Shown here: positions 17,498-26,946 of the stretch, piece by piece
How the letters are laid out: every line of letters starts with the position of its first letter
Position numbering within the stretch: position 1 is the stretch's first letter
Source of the DNA: Planctomycetota bacterium
GTDB lineage: Bacteria; Planctomycetota; Phycisphaerae; UBA1845
Assembly (NCBI GenBank): GCA_024278775.1
Contig: JAJRSP010000040.1
Span: forward strand, 1 to 50,384
Length of the DNA: 50,384 nt
Direction: 5' to 3'
Translations under genes and position numbers: made by a program
Notes under the pieces: generated by a model
What the model saw: only the letters and a program-made list of their open reading frames with translations
What the model was told of the DNA's origin: nothing
The model's database searches: none

Positions 17498-20227
17498 TTG
17501 AACGCGAAACGTCTGCTCGTACTTTTACCCCTTTTGGCGATTGGAATGGCGTGGTTCGTTGCCACAGATTCGGCGATGGCCCGGGACATTGTGGCCCAAG
17601 CGTCTCCAGCGCATGTGGAAAACGCGGCCGCCCCAACCACAGATGCTCACGAAGGCGATGTGTCTGTGCCGTGGATTTGGTTTGTCGCGCCGCTCTGCGG
17701 GCTTTTTGCGCTGTTCATGGCTCGCAAGTATTACCTTGAGGTGCGCAATTCCGACGAGGGCGATGAGGACATGATTAAGATCGCCGGGTACGTCCGCGCA
17801 GGTGCGATGGCGTATCTGCGCCGTCAGTATCGTGTGGTGATCAAGGTGTTTGTGGCGCTCGTGGCCGTTCTTGGGTTTATGGCGTACTACCTGCATGTGC
17901 AGCACGGGCTGGTGCCGTGGGCGTTTCTGACGGGTGGGTTCTTTAGTGGTTTGTGCGGTTACATCGGCATGAAGACGGCGACGATGGCCGCCCACCGTAC
18001 GACGGCCGGTGCCCGCAAGAGCCTCAACGAAGGCCTTCGCGTGGCGTTCCGCGCCGGGGCGGTCATGGGTATGGTGGTCGTTGGCTTTGCGGTGATCGAT
18101 ATCACCCTTTGGTTTGCCGCACTCAAGTATTTCACGGATATGCCGCTTCATGAAATCACCGTGGTGATGCTGACATTCGGTATGGGTGCCAGTACGCAGG
18201 CGTTGTTCGCTCGTGTCGGAGGCGGAATCTATACGAAGGCGGCCGACGTGGGTGCGGACTTGGTCGGTAAGGTGGAGGCGGGTATTCCCGAGGACGACCC
18301 CCGCAATCCGGCCTCTATCGCGGACAATGTGGGCGATAACGTCGGCGACGTGGCGGGCATGGGAGCCGACCTCTACGAATCTTATGCCGGATCGATTTTG
18401 GCCACGGCAGCGCTTGGTGTGGCCGCGGCTTATGCCGTTGACGGTGGCGATACGGCCGCGATGAACCTTCTCTGTGTACCGATGGTGATCGCGGGAATGG
18501 GCATCATCGCGAGTGTGTTCTTCGGTATCAACCTGGTCAAAACCGAAGAGGGTGCGTCCATGGCGCAGCTCATGTCGGCGATGAACCGGGGGTTGGTCGT
18601 TTCCAGTTTTGTGATTCTTGCCATGACTTATGGCATTTGCTACCTGCTTCTGAAAGACGTGGCCGGTGTGGAGTGGGCCGGCGTGGCGACGGCCGTCGTG
18701 GTCGGGCTTGTGGCTGGTTGGGGTATCGGTCAGTTTACCGAGCGTTACACGAGCTACGATTTTGCCCCCACGAGACGCATCGCCGAGCAGGGCCAAACAG
18801 GTCCGGCCACGGTGATCATCGCCGGTATTGCGGAAGGCATGAAGAGTACTTGGGCGTCGTTGGCGATCATCGTGTTCGCGATCATGGCGTCCTTTAAGTT
18901 TGCCGGCGGTGGCAGCGAGTTCATGCTCGGTTTGTATGGCGTGGGCCTGGCGGCCGTCGGTATGCGCGCTACGCTCGGCTTCACACTTGCTACCGATGCC
19001 TATGGTCCGGTGGCGGACAACGCCGGTGGTAACGCGGAGATGACCGGACAAGCTCCGGAGGTTCGCGAGCGAACGGACGCGTTGGACTCGCTCGGAAACA
19101 CAACGGCGGCCACGGGTAAGGGTTTTGCCATCGGCTCGGCGGCACTTACGGCGTTGGCGTTGCTGGCGGCCTATGTGGAGGAAGTCCGCATCGGTCAGGT
19201 TCGTGAGGCCGCGGCCTATGTGAAGACCATTAACCCCGAGGCGGAAAAAGAAGCCGGCGCCGGTTTGGGCGACGTCTACTACATGGGATATGGCAAGTTT
19301 GCGTCCAAGACCAAATCCGGAACGTCCGAATCCAGTTTTGACGGCTACATGCTGCTGAGTCGACGCGCCCGGGTCGCTTTGGATGAGCTGCTCGCAGAAG
19401 ATGGCGACGGATCCAGCGTTCAACTTACGAACCTCAGTCCGCCGGATCGTGCGACTGATTATGTCCGGAGTACGACGGTACTTGGTATCGACGGCAAGAG
19501 TCATGAGGTTGCTGTCGTGGCCACGCGTAAGGCGTCGCTTCAGCAGTTCATGGACTTCTACAACGTGACGTTGATGAACCCGAAAGTGCTGTGTGGTATG
19601 TTCTGTGGTGTGTTGTTGGCGTTTTTGTTCTGTGCGTTGACGATGCAGGCGGTCGGACGTGCGGCGTACGCCATGATGCTCGAATGCCGCGAACAATTCA
19701 AGAAAGTGGCAGCCTATCTGATGGCGGAGAAAGGCATGTCCGAGGAAGATGCCAAGAACTCCGACAACTGGCCTCGCGAGCAGGTGACGTTCAAGGGCGA
19801 ACACATTCCGGATTATGCCCGTTGTGTGGACATCTCCACCCTTGGTGCCCAGAAGGAAATGGTGTTCCCTTCGATGCTGGCGATTGTGGTGCCGGTAGCG
19901 GTAGGTCTAGTGTTTGGGGTGAGCGGGGTGATGGGTTTGCTGGTCGGTGGTTTGACCAGTGGGTTTGCCGTGGCGATTTTCATGGCCAACGCCGGCGGCG
20001 CCTGGGACAACGCGAAGAAGTATGTCGAGAAAGGCAACTTCGGCGGCAAAGGCAGCGAAGCCCACAAGGCCACCATCGTCGGTGATACCGTGGGTGATCC
20101 GTTCAAGGATACATCGGGCCCGAGCCTCAATATTTTGATCAAGCTGATGAGTATGGTCAGCGTGGTGTTTGCGGGTTTGATCGTCAAGTATGCCCCGCAG
20201 ATCAGCCAGGCGCTTGGCTTGGGTTAG
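17498..20227 (+). CDS. hppA: K+-dependent-type membrane-bound pyrophosphatase, enlarged form
   Basis: Pumps H+ or Na+ at the expense of pyrophosphate. The 909-residue protein carries the pyrophosphate site DVGADLVGKVEAGIPEDDPR, the second acidic cluster DNVGDNVGDVAGMGADLYES, and the late TVGDPFKDTSGPSLNIL. GNTTAATGKG has Ala where K+-independent enzymes have Lys, so K+ stimulation is expected. Two additions make it longer than the usual 650-750 residues. One is an N-terminal signal-like helix with a short hydrophilic segment. The other is a ~125-residue hydrophilic insertion (about residues 562-688, after LLAAYVEEVRIGQV) before the next helix. The start is TTG with AAGGAG 8 bases upstream. 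The coupling ion cannot be read from sequence alone. Confidence 0.93.
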   Translation: MNAKRLLVLLPLLAIGMAWFVATDSAMARDIVAQASPAHVENAAAPTTDAHEGDVSVPWIWFVAPLCGLFALFMARKYYLEVRNSDEGDEDMIKIAGYVRAGAMAYLRRQYRVVIKVFVALVAVLGFMAYYLHVQHGLVPWAFLTGGFFSGLCGYIGMKTATMAAHRTTAGARKSLNEGLRVAFRAGAVMGMVVVGFAVIDITLWFAALKYFTDMPLHEITVVMLTFGMGASTQALFARVGGGIYTKAADVGADLVGKVEAGIPEDDPRNPASIADNVGDNVGDVAGMGADLYESYAGSILATAALGVAAAYAVDGGDTAAMNLLCVPMVIAGMGIIASVFFGINLVKTEEGASMAQLMSAMNRGLVVSSFVILAMTYGICYLLLKDVAGVEWAGVATAVVVGLVAGWGIGQFTERYTSYDFAPTRRIAEQGQTGPATVIIAGIAEGMKSTWASLAIIVFAIMASFKFAGGGSEFMLGLYGVGLAAVGMRATLGFTLATDAYGPVADNAGGNAEMTGQAPEVRERTDALDSLGNTTAATGKGFAIGSAALTALALLAAYVEEVRIGQVREAAAYVKTINPEAEKEAGAGLGDVYYMGYGKFASKTKSGTSESSFDGYMLLSRRARVALDELLAEDGDGSSVQLTNLSPPDRATDYVRSTTVLGIDGKSHEVAVVATRKASLQQFMDFYNVTLMNPKVLCGMFCGVLLAFLFCALTMQAVGRAAYAMMLECREQFKKVAAYLMAEKGMSEEDAKNSDNWPREQVTFKGEHIPDYARCVDISTLGAQKEMVFPSMLAIVVPVAVGLVFGVSGVMGLLVGGLTSGFAVAIFMANAGGAWDNAKKYVEKGNFGGKGSEAHKATIVGDTVGDPFKDTSGPSLNILIKLMSMVSVVFAGLIVKYAPQISQALGLG

Positions 20228-20308
20228 ACGGCGCGTTGCGTCGTCGCCCCGGATCGTCTTCGTGGCGGCTGCGCTGCGGTCATTCGGCGCAGCGGTATAT
20301 GATTACGG

Positions 20309-20343
20309 GACCGGTCGGCGGGTTAGCTCGTCGGCCGGTCTTT
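20309..20343 (+). terminator. probable terminator after hppA
   Basis: GACCGGTCGGCG and CGTCGGCCGGTC form an imperfect 12-bp stem around an 8-base loop, followed by only TTT. It lies between convergent genes and may act on hppA, about 80 bases after its stop. The short T-run lowers confidence. Confidence 0.5.
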
Positions 20344-20356
20344 GCATGACACGCGG

Positions 20357-23300
20357 TTATGGCTGAGCACAGCGGGCGCAAACATCGCGGCAGAACCCTT
20401 CAAAGCACACGCCGCCGAAGCAATCGAGATCGCTGAGGCACGCGGTTTCTCCGCAGATGATCGCTGACGGGCAGACACACGGGCCTTCGTAGTGATACGA
20501 TTGGCCGAGAAATGCCTGGACCAGATCCGAAATGTCTTTGAAGTCGACCGGAAGAGTGACCCGAGGCACATTGGGGCGAAGTTGTGTGCGGGCTTTGCCT
20601 ATGGCATCGGGGCTTTGCAGGAAACTGGCGACTTCGGCCGCGATGTCTCGGAAGTCGGGTTGCGATGGCGCGCCGGGTCCCGCAAAGACCTCGACCATAT
20701 CACCCCAATCCATCGTAGTGAGCATGAGCGGCACCGAATAGGATTGTTCGTTTGACAGTCCGGCCACGCACGATTCGTGAATGGCCTGGATTGCGTAGGT
20801 GCTTTGAGGGACAATCTCGGCACCGATCACATGCAACGTATCCACCGTGCTCCAATCCATGAAGTGTGGTTCGCATTGGAGGTGAGCCACGAGGAAGGTG
20901 TGCCCCGGATCGGCGAAGCTGGGATCGGGGTATGTCTTTGGTGGACCGACCCAGCGTGTGACGCCGTCGTATTGAGGAAATCCGTCCAGCGACAGTCCCG
21001 TCAGGCGCAGCGCTGTGGGGGCGGTGTTCAGCCCCGGAACGAAGGCCAGGTAGCGGTTTTTGGAGATCGGGGTCGGCTCGAAGAGCGGGCCCTTGGCTAA
21101 TGGGCAGACCGCGGGCGTACACTGAATGCTTACGGACCCGGTTCCGATTTCGTTGTTCCAACCGCCGACTCGTACCGTGACGCATTGTCCGGCTACCACG
21201 GACCGGGTCAGCGTGGAGGGACCACCTTCCTCGCCGCATGTGTCGTCAGCGCAGAGCCCGTCTTGATTCGTGGCATCCAACGGGCAAAGGCAAGACGTGG
21301 AGCCGTCGGTATACACGGCCATGATCGCATCGTAGTCCGCGTCTCCGCACATACTCACTGTGAGTGTGCCGGTACACGTGGCGGTGTAATGTAGCCAAAG
21401 ATCGTTCGAGAAGGGTTGTGCTCCGGTTTCACAGCTCACCGTGGGAGGGCCATCCGTCGTTGCGCATCGGTTGTCAATCACATATACGCCGTCGGCGACG
21501 GTGACCGCGCCGCTCACGCAGTCATCGGTTGGCGGCGCGCAGGTGGTGTTGTTGCAGTCCACATCCTGAGACCAGGCACCGGCGAGCCCGATGCACTGAG
21601 CTTCAGCCGTGGTCAGGCATACCGCATTCGGCGGACACCCGACGCAACAGGCCCCGACGGGCGGGCAGGCGAAGGCGTCGCAGTGGCCGCCGCCATACCA
21701 TGATCCACCACTGGCGGAGCAACTTGTCTCGGTGGTCGTGGCGACGCACGATGTCAGGTTGCAACAGGCCCCGGTGATCGGTGACGAAGATGTCGCGCCG
21801 GACGATAGCATGGCCAATGGTTGTAGACCGCCGGTTAGGGTTCCTTTGTGGCGTATCTGAATCCGGTATTCGCCAGGTATCGGTGCGTCAACGTGAACCA
21901 TTTCCACGTTGTCGACGGCGTTATCGCCGCGCGTGGCCGGGGCGGTGGGGTCTGAAACGTTCAACCGCCACGGCTCGTGTACCGTTCCCTCAGGATCGAC
22001 GATCCGCAAATCGATATCATTGACGAGCATCGGTGTGGTCGGGTCGAGTTGTGACGGCGGAGACTGACCCGGAGGGTCTGTCCAACACAGTGTGACCCGG
22101 AGCGGCTCCGACCCATCCGACACCACAGTCAGCTCGATCAACTGATCTTGTCCGAGCGTCAGCGATTGCATGGCCGGGAGGTTGGATGTTGACAGCGTGA
22201 TGAGGTTGGCCGCTGCCGCCGTGTCGATCAAGCCCCAGCCGAACTGAAAGTCCGGGCCCGGTGCGTCGCCCGCTTCGTTTGCGGTGTGAATGACCAGTCC
22301 TTTTAACATCGCGGCTGAGATGTTGGCACCGGCATGGGTGGCGCGGTAGTGCTGGGTGAGCAGCGCGAGCGAACCGGTTGCACTGGCGGCTGACATAGAC
22401 GTGCCGCTTCGGCTGTCGTATGCGGTCATGGCTGTCGAAGTGGCTGACCACAAATCCGTGCCGTTGGCTACCACGTCGGGCTTGATTCGACCGTCGTCCG
22501 TCGGACCCCATCCCGAAAACGATGTCATGAGTACGTTGGACGAACCGGGGTAACCGTCTTCCAGATCCTCCACCGCGCCGACGGTGAGCACGTTTTTCGA
22601 GACGCCCGCGTGAGAGATGGAATCGTAGCCGGCATTGCCGTCAGGATTGCGTGTGGCCGAACTCGCTGTCCAGACGCCGTTGATCAAGACGTAGTGAGGT
22701 TTCCCGTTCGGTCCGGTATCAGCTCGTTCGTTTCCGGCCGATTTCACGATGAGGTAGTAGGGATGGTCGAAAGCGATGTCGTCCCATCGCTGGGTGTGAA
22801 AGCTATAAAATCCGAAAAAATAGTCTTCCACAAAGCTGATCCGAACATCTCCAAACCAGTACCACCCCTCGCCAGCCCCAAAATTGCCGTAATACCATCC
22901 GGTGACGATGCCGTAAGAATGATTGGACAACGTCAAGCCGTCCTGCGCGGCACGAGCCATCTCGCTTCCATCAAAGGTGAAGTTGTAGGAGTTGAGAGTC
23001 GCTTCGAACGCCATGCCGAGGGATTGCCCTGCGGGGTGCGTTGCGTCGGCCGGTGATAGGCCCGAGCCCATGATGGTCCCCGCGACGTGGGTGGCGTGGG
23101 GACTGGCCGTACCAAAACCATCCATCGGCGTGACGCGGTCGGAGAAGTCTTGGTGGCTTCCTCGCACGCGGCCACCGTCCCACATGCCGACCGTCATACC
23201 GGCACCGGTTAAGCCCAGGCCCGAGGCACCGCCCGGATGCACGGTGTTCGTGCTTATGGTGTGTGCGGCATCTACGTTGTGCGTTTCGTAATAAAGGGGG

Positions 23301-23515
23301 ATATCGTCGGCCAGCCACTTGAGCTCGATGGTGCCTCCGGTGATGGTGTGGGTGCGGATCAGCCACCCCCGCTGACGGGCGATGCGTATGGCCTCGGTCT
23401 GCTCCACGACGAGAGATTGTCCCAGGGCGATCTGGGGTACAACGATGCCAAGAACCAACGCGGCCATTCGCGCCGGCAAGCCGGGAATGTGTCCGGAACC
23501 TCCTCGTGACCACAT
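20357..23515 (-). CDS. secreted S8 (subtilisin-like) protease with Cys-rich repeats and dockerin-like tail
   Basis: A 1052-residue exported protease. The signal peptide is visible (MAALVLGIVVPQIALGQS). The triad is Asp in VGMWDGG (about 113), His in SPHATHVAGT (about 140) and Ser in SGTSMSAASATG (about 372). A beta-sandwich region follows (VTLCWTDPPG, VNDIDLRI), as in P-domain-like tails. After about residue 590 come two Cys repeats of the form GACC-x-n-C-x-n-C (GACCNLTSC, GACCVGCPPNAVC), then a pre-peptidase-like domain (DDCVSGAVTV). The C-terminal DFRDIAAEVASFLQ / DFKDISDLVQAFLG pair looks like the dockerin-like module of planctomycete exoproteins, ending in a Cys-rich cap. Start ATG 23515 is favoured by the signal peptide; GAGGGG lies 14 bases upstream, so the start is uncertain. 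Confidence 0.87.
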   Translation of the reverse strand: MWSRGGSGHIPGLPARMAALVLGIVVPQIALGQSLVVEQTEAIRIARQRGWLIRTHTITGGTIELKWLADDIPLYYETHNVDAAHTISTNTVHPGGASGLGLTGAGMTVGMWDGGRVRGSHQDFSDRVTPMDGFGTASPHATHVAGTIMGSGLSPADATHPAGQSLGMAFEATLNSYNFTFDGSEMARAAQDGLTLSNHSYGIVTGWYYGNFGAGEGWYWFGDVRISFVEDYFFGFYSFHTQRWDDIAFDHPYYLIVKSAGNERADTGPNGKPHYVLINGVWTASSATRNPDGNAGYDSISHAGVSKNVLTVGAVEDLEDGYPGSSNVLMTSFSGWGPTDDGRIKPDVVANGTDLWSATSTAMTAYDSRSGTSMSAASATGSLALLTQHYRATHAGANISAAMLKGLVIHTANEAGDAPGPDFQFGWGLIDTAAAANLITLSTSNLPAMQSLTLGQDQLIELTVVSDGSEPLRVTLCWTDPPGQSPPSQLDPTTPMLVNDIDLRIVDPEGTVHEPWRLNVSDPTAPATRGDNAVDNVEMVHVDAPIPGEYRIQIRHKGTLTGGLQPLAMLSSGATSSSPITGACCNLTSCVATTTETSCSASGGSWYGGGHCDAFACPPVGACCVGCPPNAVCLTTAEAQCIGLAGAWSQDVDCNNTTCAPPTDDCVSGAVTVADGVYVIDNRCATTDGPPTVSCETGAQPFSNDLWLHYTATCTGTLTVSMCGDADYDAIMAVYTDGSTSCLCPLDATNQDGLCADDTCGEEGGPSTLTRSVVAGQCVTVRVGGWNNEIGTGSVSIQCTPAVCPLAKGPLFEPTPISKNRYLAFVPGLNTAPTALRLTGLSLDGFPQYDGVTRWVGPPKTYPDPSFADPGHTFLVAHLQCEPHFMDWSTVDTLHVIGAEIVPQSTYAIQAIHESCVAGLSNEQSYSVPLMLTTMDWGDMVEVFAGPGAPSQPDFRDIAAEVASFLQSPDAIGKARTQLRPNVPRVTLPVDFKDISDLVQAFLGQSYHYEGPCVCPSAIICGETACLSDLDCFGGVCFEGFCRDVCARCAQP

Positions 23516-24103
23516 GTTAGTTGGATGACCCCTCAAACATACCCCCATCTGCTTCGGTGCTGCATCCCGGACAATTTGCCGCAAAGGCAGGAGGCAGCGG
23601 CAACATGCGGCCATATTGCACGCCCGGCATGGACCGGCCAGCCATGCTCAAGACCTACGCCGGCGGGGCGTATCGCTTGATAGGGCATGGACGGCTCACC
23701 GGGGGCTATTCTAACGCATAGCGCCCTGATAATTCAAGCACTTTTTGCCCTCCGGGCGCGATAACTATAGCCCGTCGTAGCGCTGTTTATCGACCCTGAG
23801 GGGGCGGCGAAGACACCAGAGTGCTGATGTTCCGATTTGAGGACTGTAACTTTGACCCTGTGACGACGCATGCGTGCTGCTTCGGTCGGAATTGGACATT
23901 CCCTGATCCGGGTTTAGCTTGTCCGGAGCGCGGAACCGAGTTCGGAGATCCTGCGCTCCGAAACAACAAGATTTCGTGAAACGCATGCGCTGGGCGAGGA
24001 TTTGTGCCGTGTTTCATAAAACCTACGACTACCTGAGCACCGGGCTTCAGCCCGTGCGGTTTCGAGAATTCGTGGGAGGCTCTGGCGCAAGAAACCATCC
24101 GGG
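23516..24103. other. intergenic region with a palindromic repeat
   Basis: About 590 bases with no supported gene. Near the right end, CACCGGGCTTCAGCCCGTG (24038-24056) forms a hairpin of the REP-like 'GGGCTTCAGCCC' type common in intergenic DNA of large bacterial genomes. Short open frames on both strands lack start signals. The upstream part should contain the protease promoter on the minus strand, but no clear boxes were seen. Confidence 0.45.
24038..24056. repeat. REP-like palindrome
   Basis: CACCGGGCTTCAGCCCGTG folds with CGGGCT paired to AGCCCG around a two-base loop. It stands alone in this window and sits just before the small zinc-ribbon membrane protein gene. Confidence 0.45.
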
Positions 24104-24592
24104 ATGCCACTGGCTTACGGGAAAAACCCGCGAAAGTACCGTCCATTTGTCGCAGTGATTGCCTCGGTAATGATTCCCGTGGGCGTCCGAGGTTTTTGCG
24201 GACTTGTTGCGGTGGCGTACGACGGACCGACCGCCGGCATGGCAAAACTGAATGGCGTGATAGCGAATCCAGATCCTTGGTATGTGATCGCATGGCCTGC
24301 GACATTTGTAGTGATGCATGTAGTGCTCTGGTTGGAAAACAGGAGATATCGATGTTTCACCCGTTTCTACGGCGGGCTCATTTGTACGCACTGTGGCTAT
24401 GATCTTCGTGGATTGCCCGAGCGACACACCTGTTCGGGGTGTGGTGAATCATGCACCGTTCAGGTATTACGAGAACAGTGGAATGCTTGGTTTGGGGAAA
24501 CGGAGAACGACAATGGCAGATGGCCGTTAGGGCTTGCAATTCATGGCCGTGCCGGCGTGCGTCGTGTTTGGTACAGCCCGCCCGACCGTTAG
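24104..24592 (+). CDS. small membrane protein with CGYDLRG zinc ribbon
   Basis: The 162-residue product has two hydrophobic segments (about residues 14-40 and 59-76, the latter YVIAWPATFVVMHVVLWL). A zinc ribbon CTHCGYDLRGLPERHTCSGCG follows. The pattern CxxCGYDLRG-x-n-CxxCG is recognisable from many planctomycete membrane proteins of unknown role, and it is one of the better taxonomic hints here. The start at ATG 24104 has no strong ribosome binding site. The C-terminal ~50 residues are unassigned. No partner gene is adjacent. Confidence 0.65.
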   Translation: MPLAYGKNPRKYRPFVAVIASVMIPVGVRGFCGLVAVAYDGPTAGMAKLNGVIANPDPWYVIAWPATFVVMHVVLWLENRRYRCFTRFYGGLICTHCGYDLRGLPERHTCSGCGESCTVQVLREQWNAWFGETENDNGRWPLGLAIHGRAGVRRVWYSPPDR

Positions 24593-24761
24593 AGCTGCCA
24601 TGTTGGCGGGTCGCGGTTGATCGGATACAACATCCCGCTGTGAGAGCGTCGCGACGGATCGCTCTCGACGTCGAAACCTTGCGCCGCGGCAGCGCCGGAC
24701 CAGTGGTTCCGGTCGCTGCGCCGCTGATCGAGACATTCACCGTTTCAGAAAGGACCGTCTC

Positions 24762-26921
24762 ATGTTCGCACTTCAATTGAATCATCGAACGCTGTTCACG
24801 CGCGGTGTGTTGGTGACCGTGCTAGCCTGTGTGTCGATCACCGGTTGCCAGCAGCCTCGCTCCGCGTTCGTCTATCCCGACGCGCCGCGCAGCGATCAGG
24901 TGGACGAATACCACGGGGTGAAAGTGGCCGACCCGTTTCGACCGCTGGAAAACCCCGACGCACCCGAAACGAAGGCCTGGATCGAGGCAGAAAACAAAAT
25001 CACCCAAGATTATCTTCGTGCCATTCCCTCGCGCGACGCCATCAAAGATCGGCTGACGACGCTGTGGGACTATGAGAAGTATGGCCGCCCCGTTATACGC
25101 GGCGACCGCTACTTTTTCACGATGAACGACGGGCTGCAAAACCAATCCGTGCTCTACACGATGCGCGGTCGTAACGGCACGCCGAAGGTCGTGCTTGATC
25201 CGAACAAGTTTTCTGAAGACGGTACGGTGGCACTGGCCGGCTGGGTGCCCAGTCATGATGGCCGGCTGCTCGCCTATGGGGTGTCGAAATCCGGATCGGA
25301 TTGGCAGGAGTGGAAGGTGTATGACCTGGCCGTGAATCATGACCGCAACGACGTGATCAAGTGGGTCAAGTTTTCCAATGCGTCGTGGAGCGCGGACGAC
25401 CGCGGCTTCTACTACAGCCGATACGATGAGCCCAAAGAGGCCACCCAATTCGAAGACGTCAATTACTACCAGAAGCTCTACTACCACCGGATTGGACAAA
25501 AACAGCGGCAGGACAAGCTCGTGTACCAGCGACCCGACGAGAAGGAGTGGGGCTTCGGCGGCACCGTTTCCGATGACGGACGGTTTCTCATCATCAACGT
25601 CTGGAAAGGCACCGATCCGAAAAACCTTCTCTTTTATAAAGACCTCACCGATCCCGACGCCAAGATCGTCGAGCTTATCAACCAGTTCGAAGCCGTGTAC
25701 GACTTCGTCGACAACGACGGATCGGTGCTCTGGCTTCGTACCGATCTCGACGCACCACGCGCACGGTTGATCGCCATTGATACAAAACACCCCGCGGGGG
25801 AGAACTGGAAGGAACTCATCCCCGAGGCGAAGGAAACACTGCGCAGCGTGAGCTCCGTCGGCGATCGCCTCATCGCGTCTTACCTCAAGGACGCCCATAC
25901 CCAGGTGAAGGTGTTCTACACCGACGGTACGTTTTCGCGCGACGTGGACCTGCCCGGCATCGGTACGGCCGGTGGCTTCTCTGGAAAACGAAGCGACACC
26001 TACACGCATTATTCCTTCACGGGTTTTACCAACCCCGGATCGATCTACCGGTATGACATCGCGACCGGAAAGAGCACGGTCTTTCGCCGACCCAAGGTGG
26101 ACTTCGACCCGAGCCGGTATGTAACCAAACAGATTTTCTACCGGAGCAAAGACGGCACGCGCGTCCCGATGTTCATTACCCACATGAAGGGCCTGAAACT
26201 TGACGGGAGTAACCCCACGCTGCTCTACGGGTATGGCGGATTCGACATTCCGATCACGCCTTCGTTTCGGGTGTCGCGGTTGGTCTGGATGGAGTTGGGC
26301 GGCGTCTACGCAGTGGCCAACATTCGCGGCGGCGGTGAGTACGGCAAGGCGTGGCACGAGGCCGGCATGAAAACGAACAAGCAGAACGTCTTTGATGATT
26401 TCATCGCGGCCGGCGAATGGCTCATCGCCCACAAGTACACCTCCAAGAAAAAACTCGCCATCTTCGGCGGCAGCAACGGCGGTCTGCTCGTCGGAGCGTG
26501 CATCACCCAAAGACCCGACCTGTACGGGGCGGCCATCGCCGCGGTCGGCGTGATGGACATGTTACGCTTCAAGGAGTTCACCATCGGCTGGGCCTGGGTC
26601 AGCGACTACGGTACCCCGGACAACCCCGAGGAGTTTAAGGCGCTCTACGCCTATTCCCCGCTGCACAACCTCAAGGATGGCGTGGCCTATCCCTCCATGT
26701 TGATTACCACGGCCGATCACGACGACCGCGTCGTGCCCGCGCACAGTTTCAAATTCGCGGCTCGGATTCAAGAGGCTCAGGCGGGCCGCAACCCGGTCCT
26801 GATTCGTATCGAAACCAAAGCGGGGCACGGTGCCGGAAAGCCGACGTCCAAAAGAATCCAAGAGGCGGCTGACATGTGGGCATTCCTCTTCCACGAGCTG
26901 GACGCGAAACCGGCGATGTGA
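24762..26921 (+). CDS. prolyl oligopeptidase (S9A) lipoprotein
   Basis: The 719-residue serine peptidase should cleave short proline-containing peptides outside the cytoplasm. A signal sequence ends in the lipobox SITGC (about residue 29). The propeller domain starts with VDEYHGVKVADPFRPLEN, typical of S9A. The C-terminal alpha/beta-hydrolase has the nucleophile Ser in IFGGSNGGLLVGA, Asp in ADHDDRVVPAHSFKF and His in KAGHGAGKPT. NIRGGGEYGKAWHEAG, a hallmark of the family, is also present. AGGA lies about 8 bases before the ATG. The gene stands alone and is convergent with the glycosyltransferase gene. Confidence 0.93.
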   Translation: MFALQLNHRTLFTRGVLVTVLACVSITGCQQPRSAFVYPDAPRSDQVDEYHGVKVADPFRPLENPDAPETKAWIEAENKITQDYLRAIPSRDAIKDRLTTLWDYEKYGRPVIRGDRYFFTMNDGLQNQSVLYTMRGRNGTPKVVLDPNKFSEDGTVALAGWVPSHDGRLLAYGVSKSGSDWQEWKVYDLAVNHDRNDVIKWVKFSNASWSADDRGFYYSRYDEPKEATQFEDVNYYQKLYYHRIGQKQRQDKLVYQRPDEKEWGFGGTVSDDGRFLIINVWKGTDPKNLLFYKDLTDPDAKIVELINQFEAVYDFVDNDGSVLWLRTDLDAPRARLIAIDTKHPAGENWKELIPEAKETLRSVSSVGDRLIASYLKDAHTQVKVFYTDGTFSRDVDLPGIGTAGGFSGKRSDTYTHYSFTGFTNPGSIYRYDIATGKSTVFRRPKVDFDPSRYVTKQIFYRSKDGTRVPMFITHMKGLKLDGSNPTLLYGYGGFDIPITPSFRVSRLVWMELGGVYAVANIRGGGEYGKAWHEAGMKTNKQNVFDDFIAAGEWLIAHKYTSKKKLAIFGGSNGGLLVGACITQRPDLYGAAIAAVGVMDMLRFKEFTIGWAWVSDYGTPDNPEEFKALYAYSPLHNLKDGVAYPSMLITTADHDDRVVPAHSFKFAARIQEAQAGRNPVLIRIETKAGHGAGKPTSKRIQEAADMWAFLFHELDAKPAM

Positions 26922-26946
26922 CGGACTCGGGCGGTGTGAGGAATGG

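Noticed and set aside
17525..19804. A 759-codon open frame on the minus strand inside hppA
   Set aside because: It is antisense to a well-supported pyrophosphatase gene, is unusually rich in His and Arg, and has no ribosome binding site or motif. It is a by-product of GC-rich coding DNA. The same applies to minus-strand frames at 2398-3756, 12165-13655 and 24822-26510.
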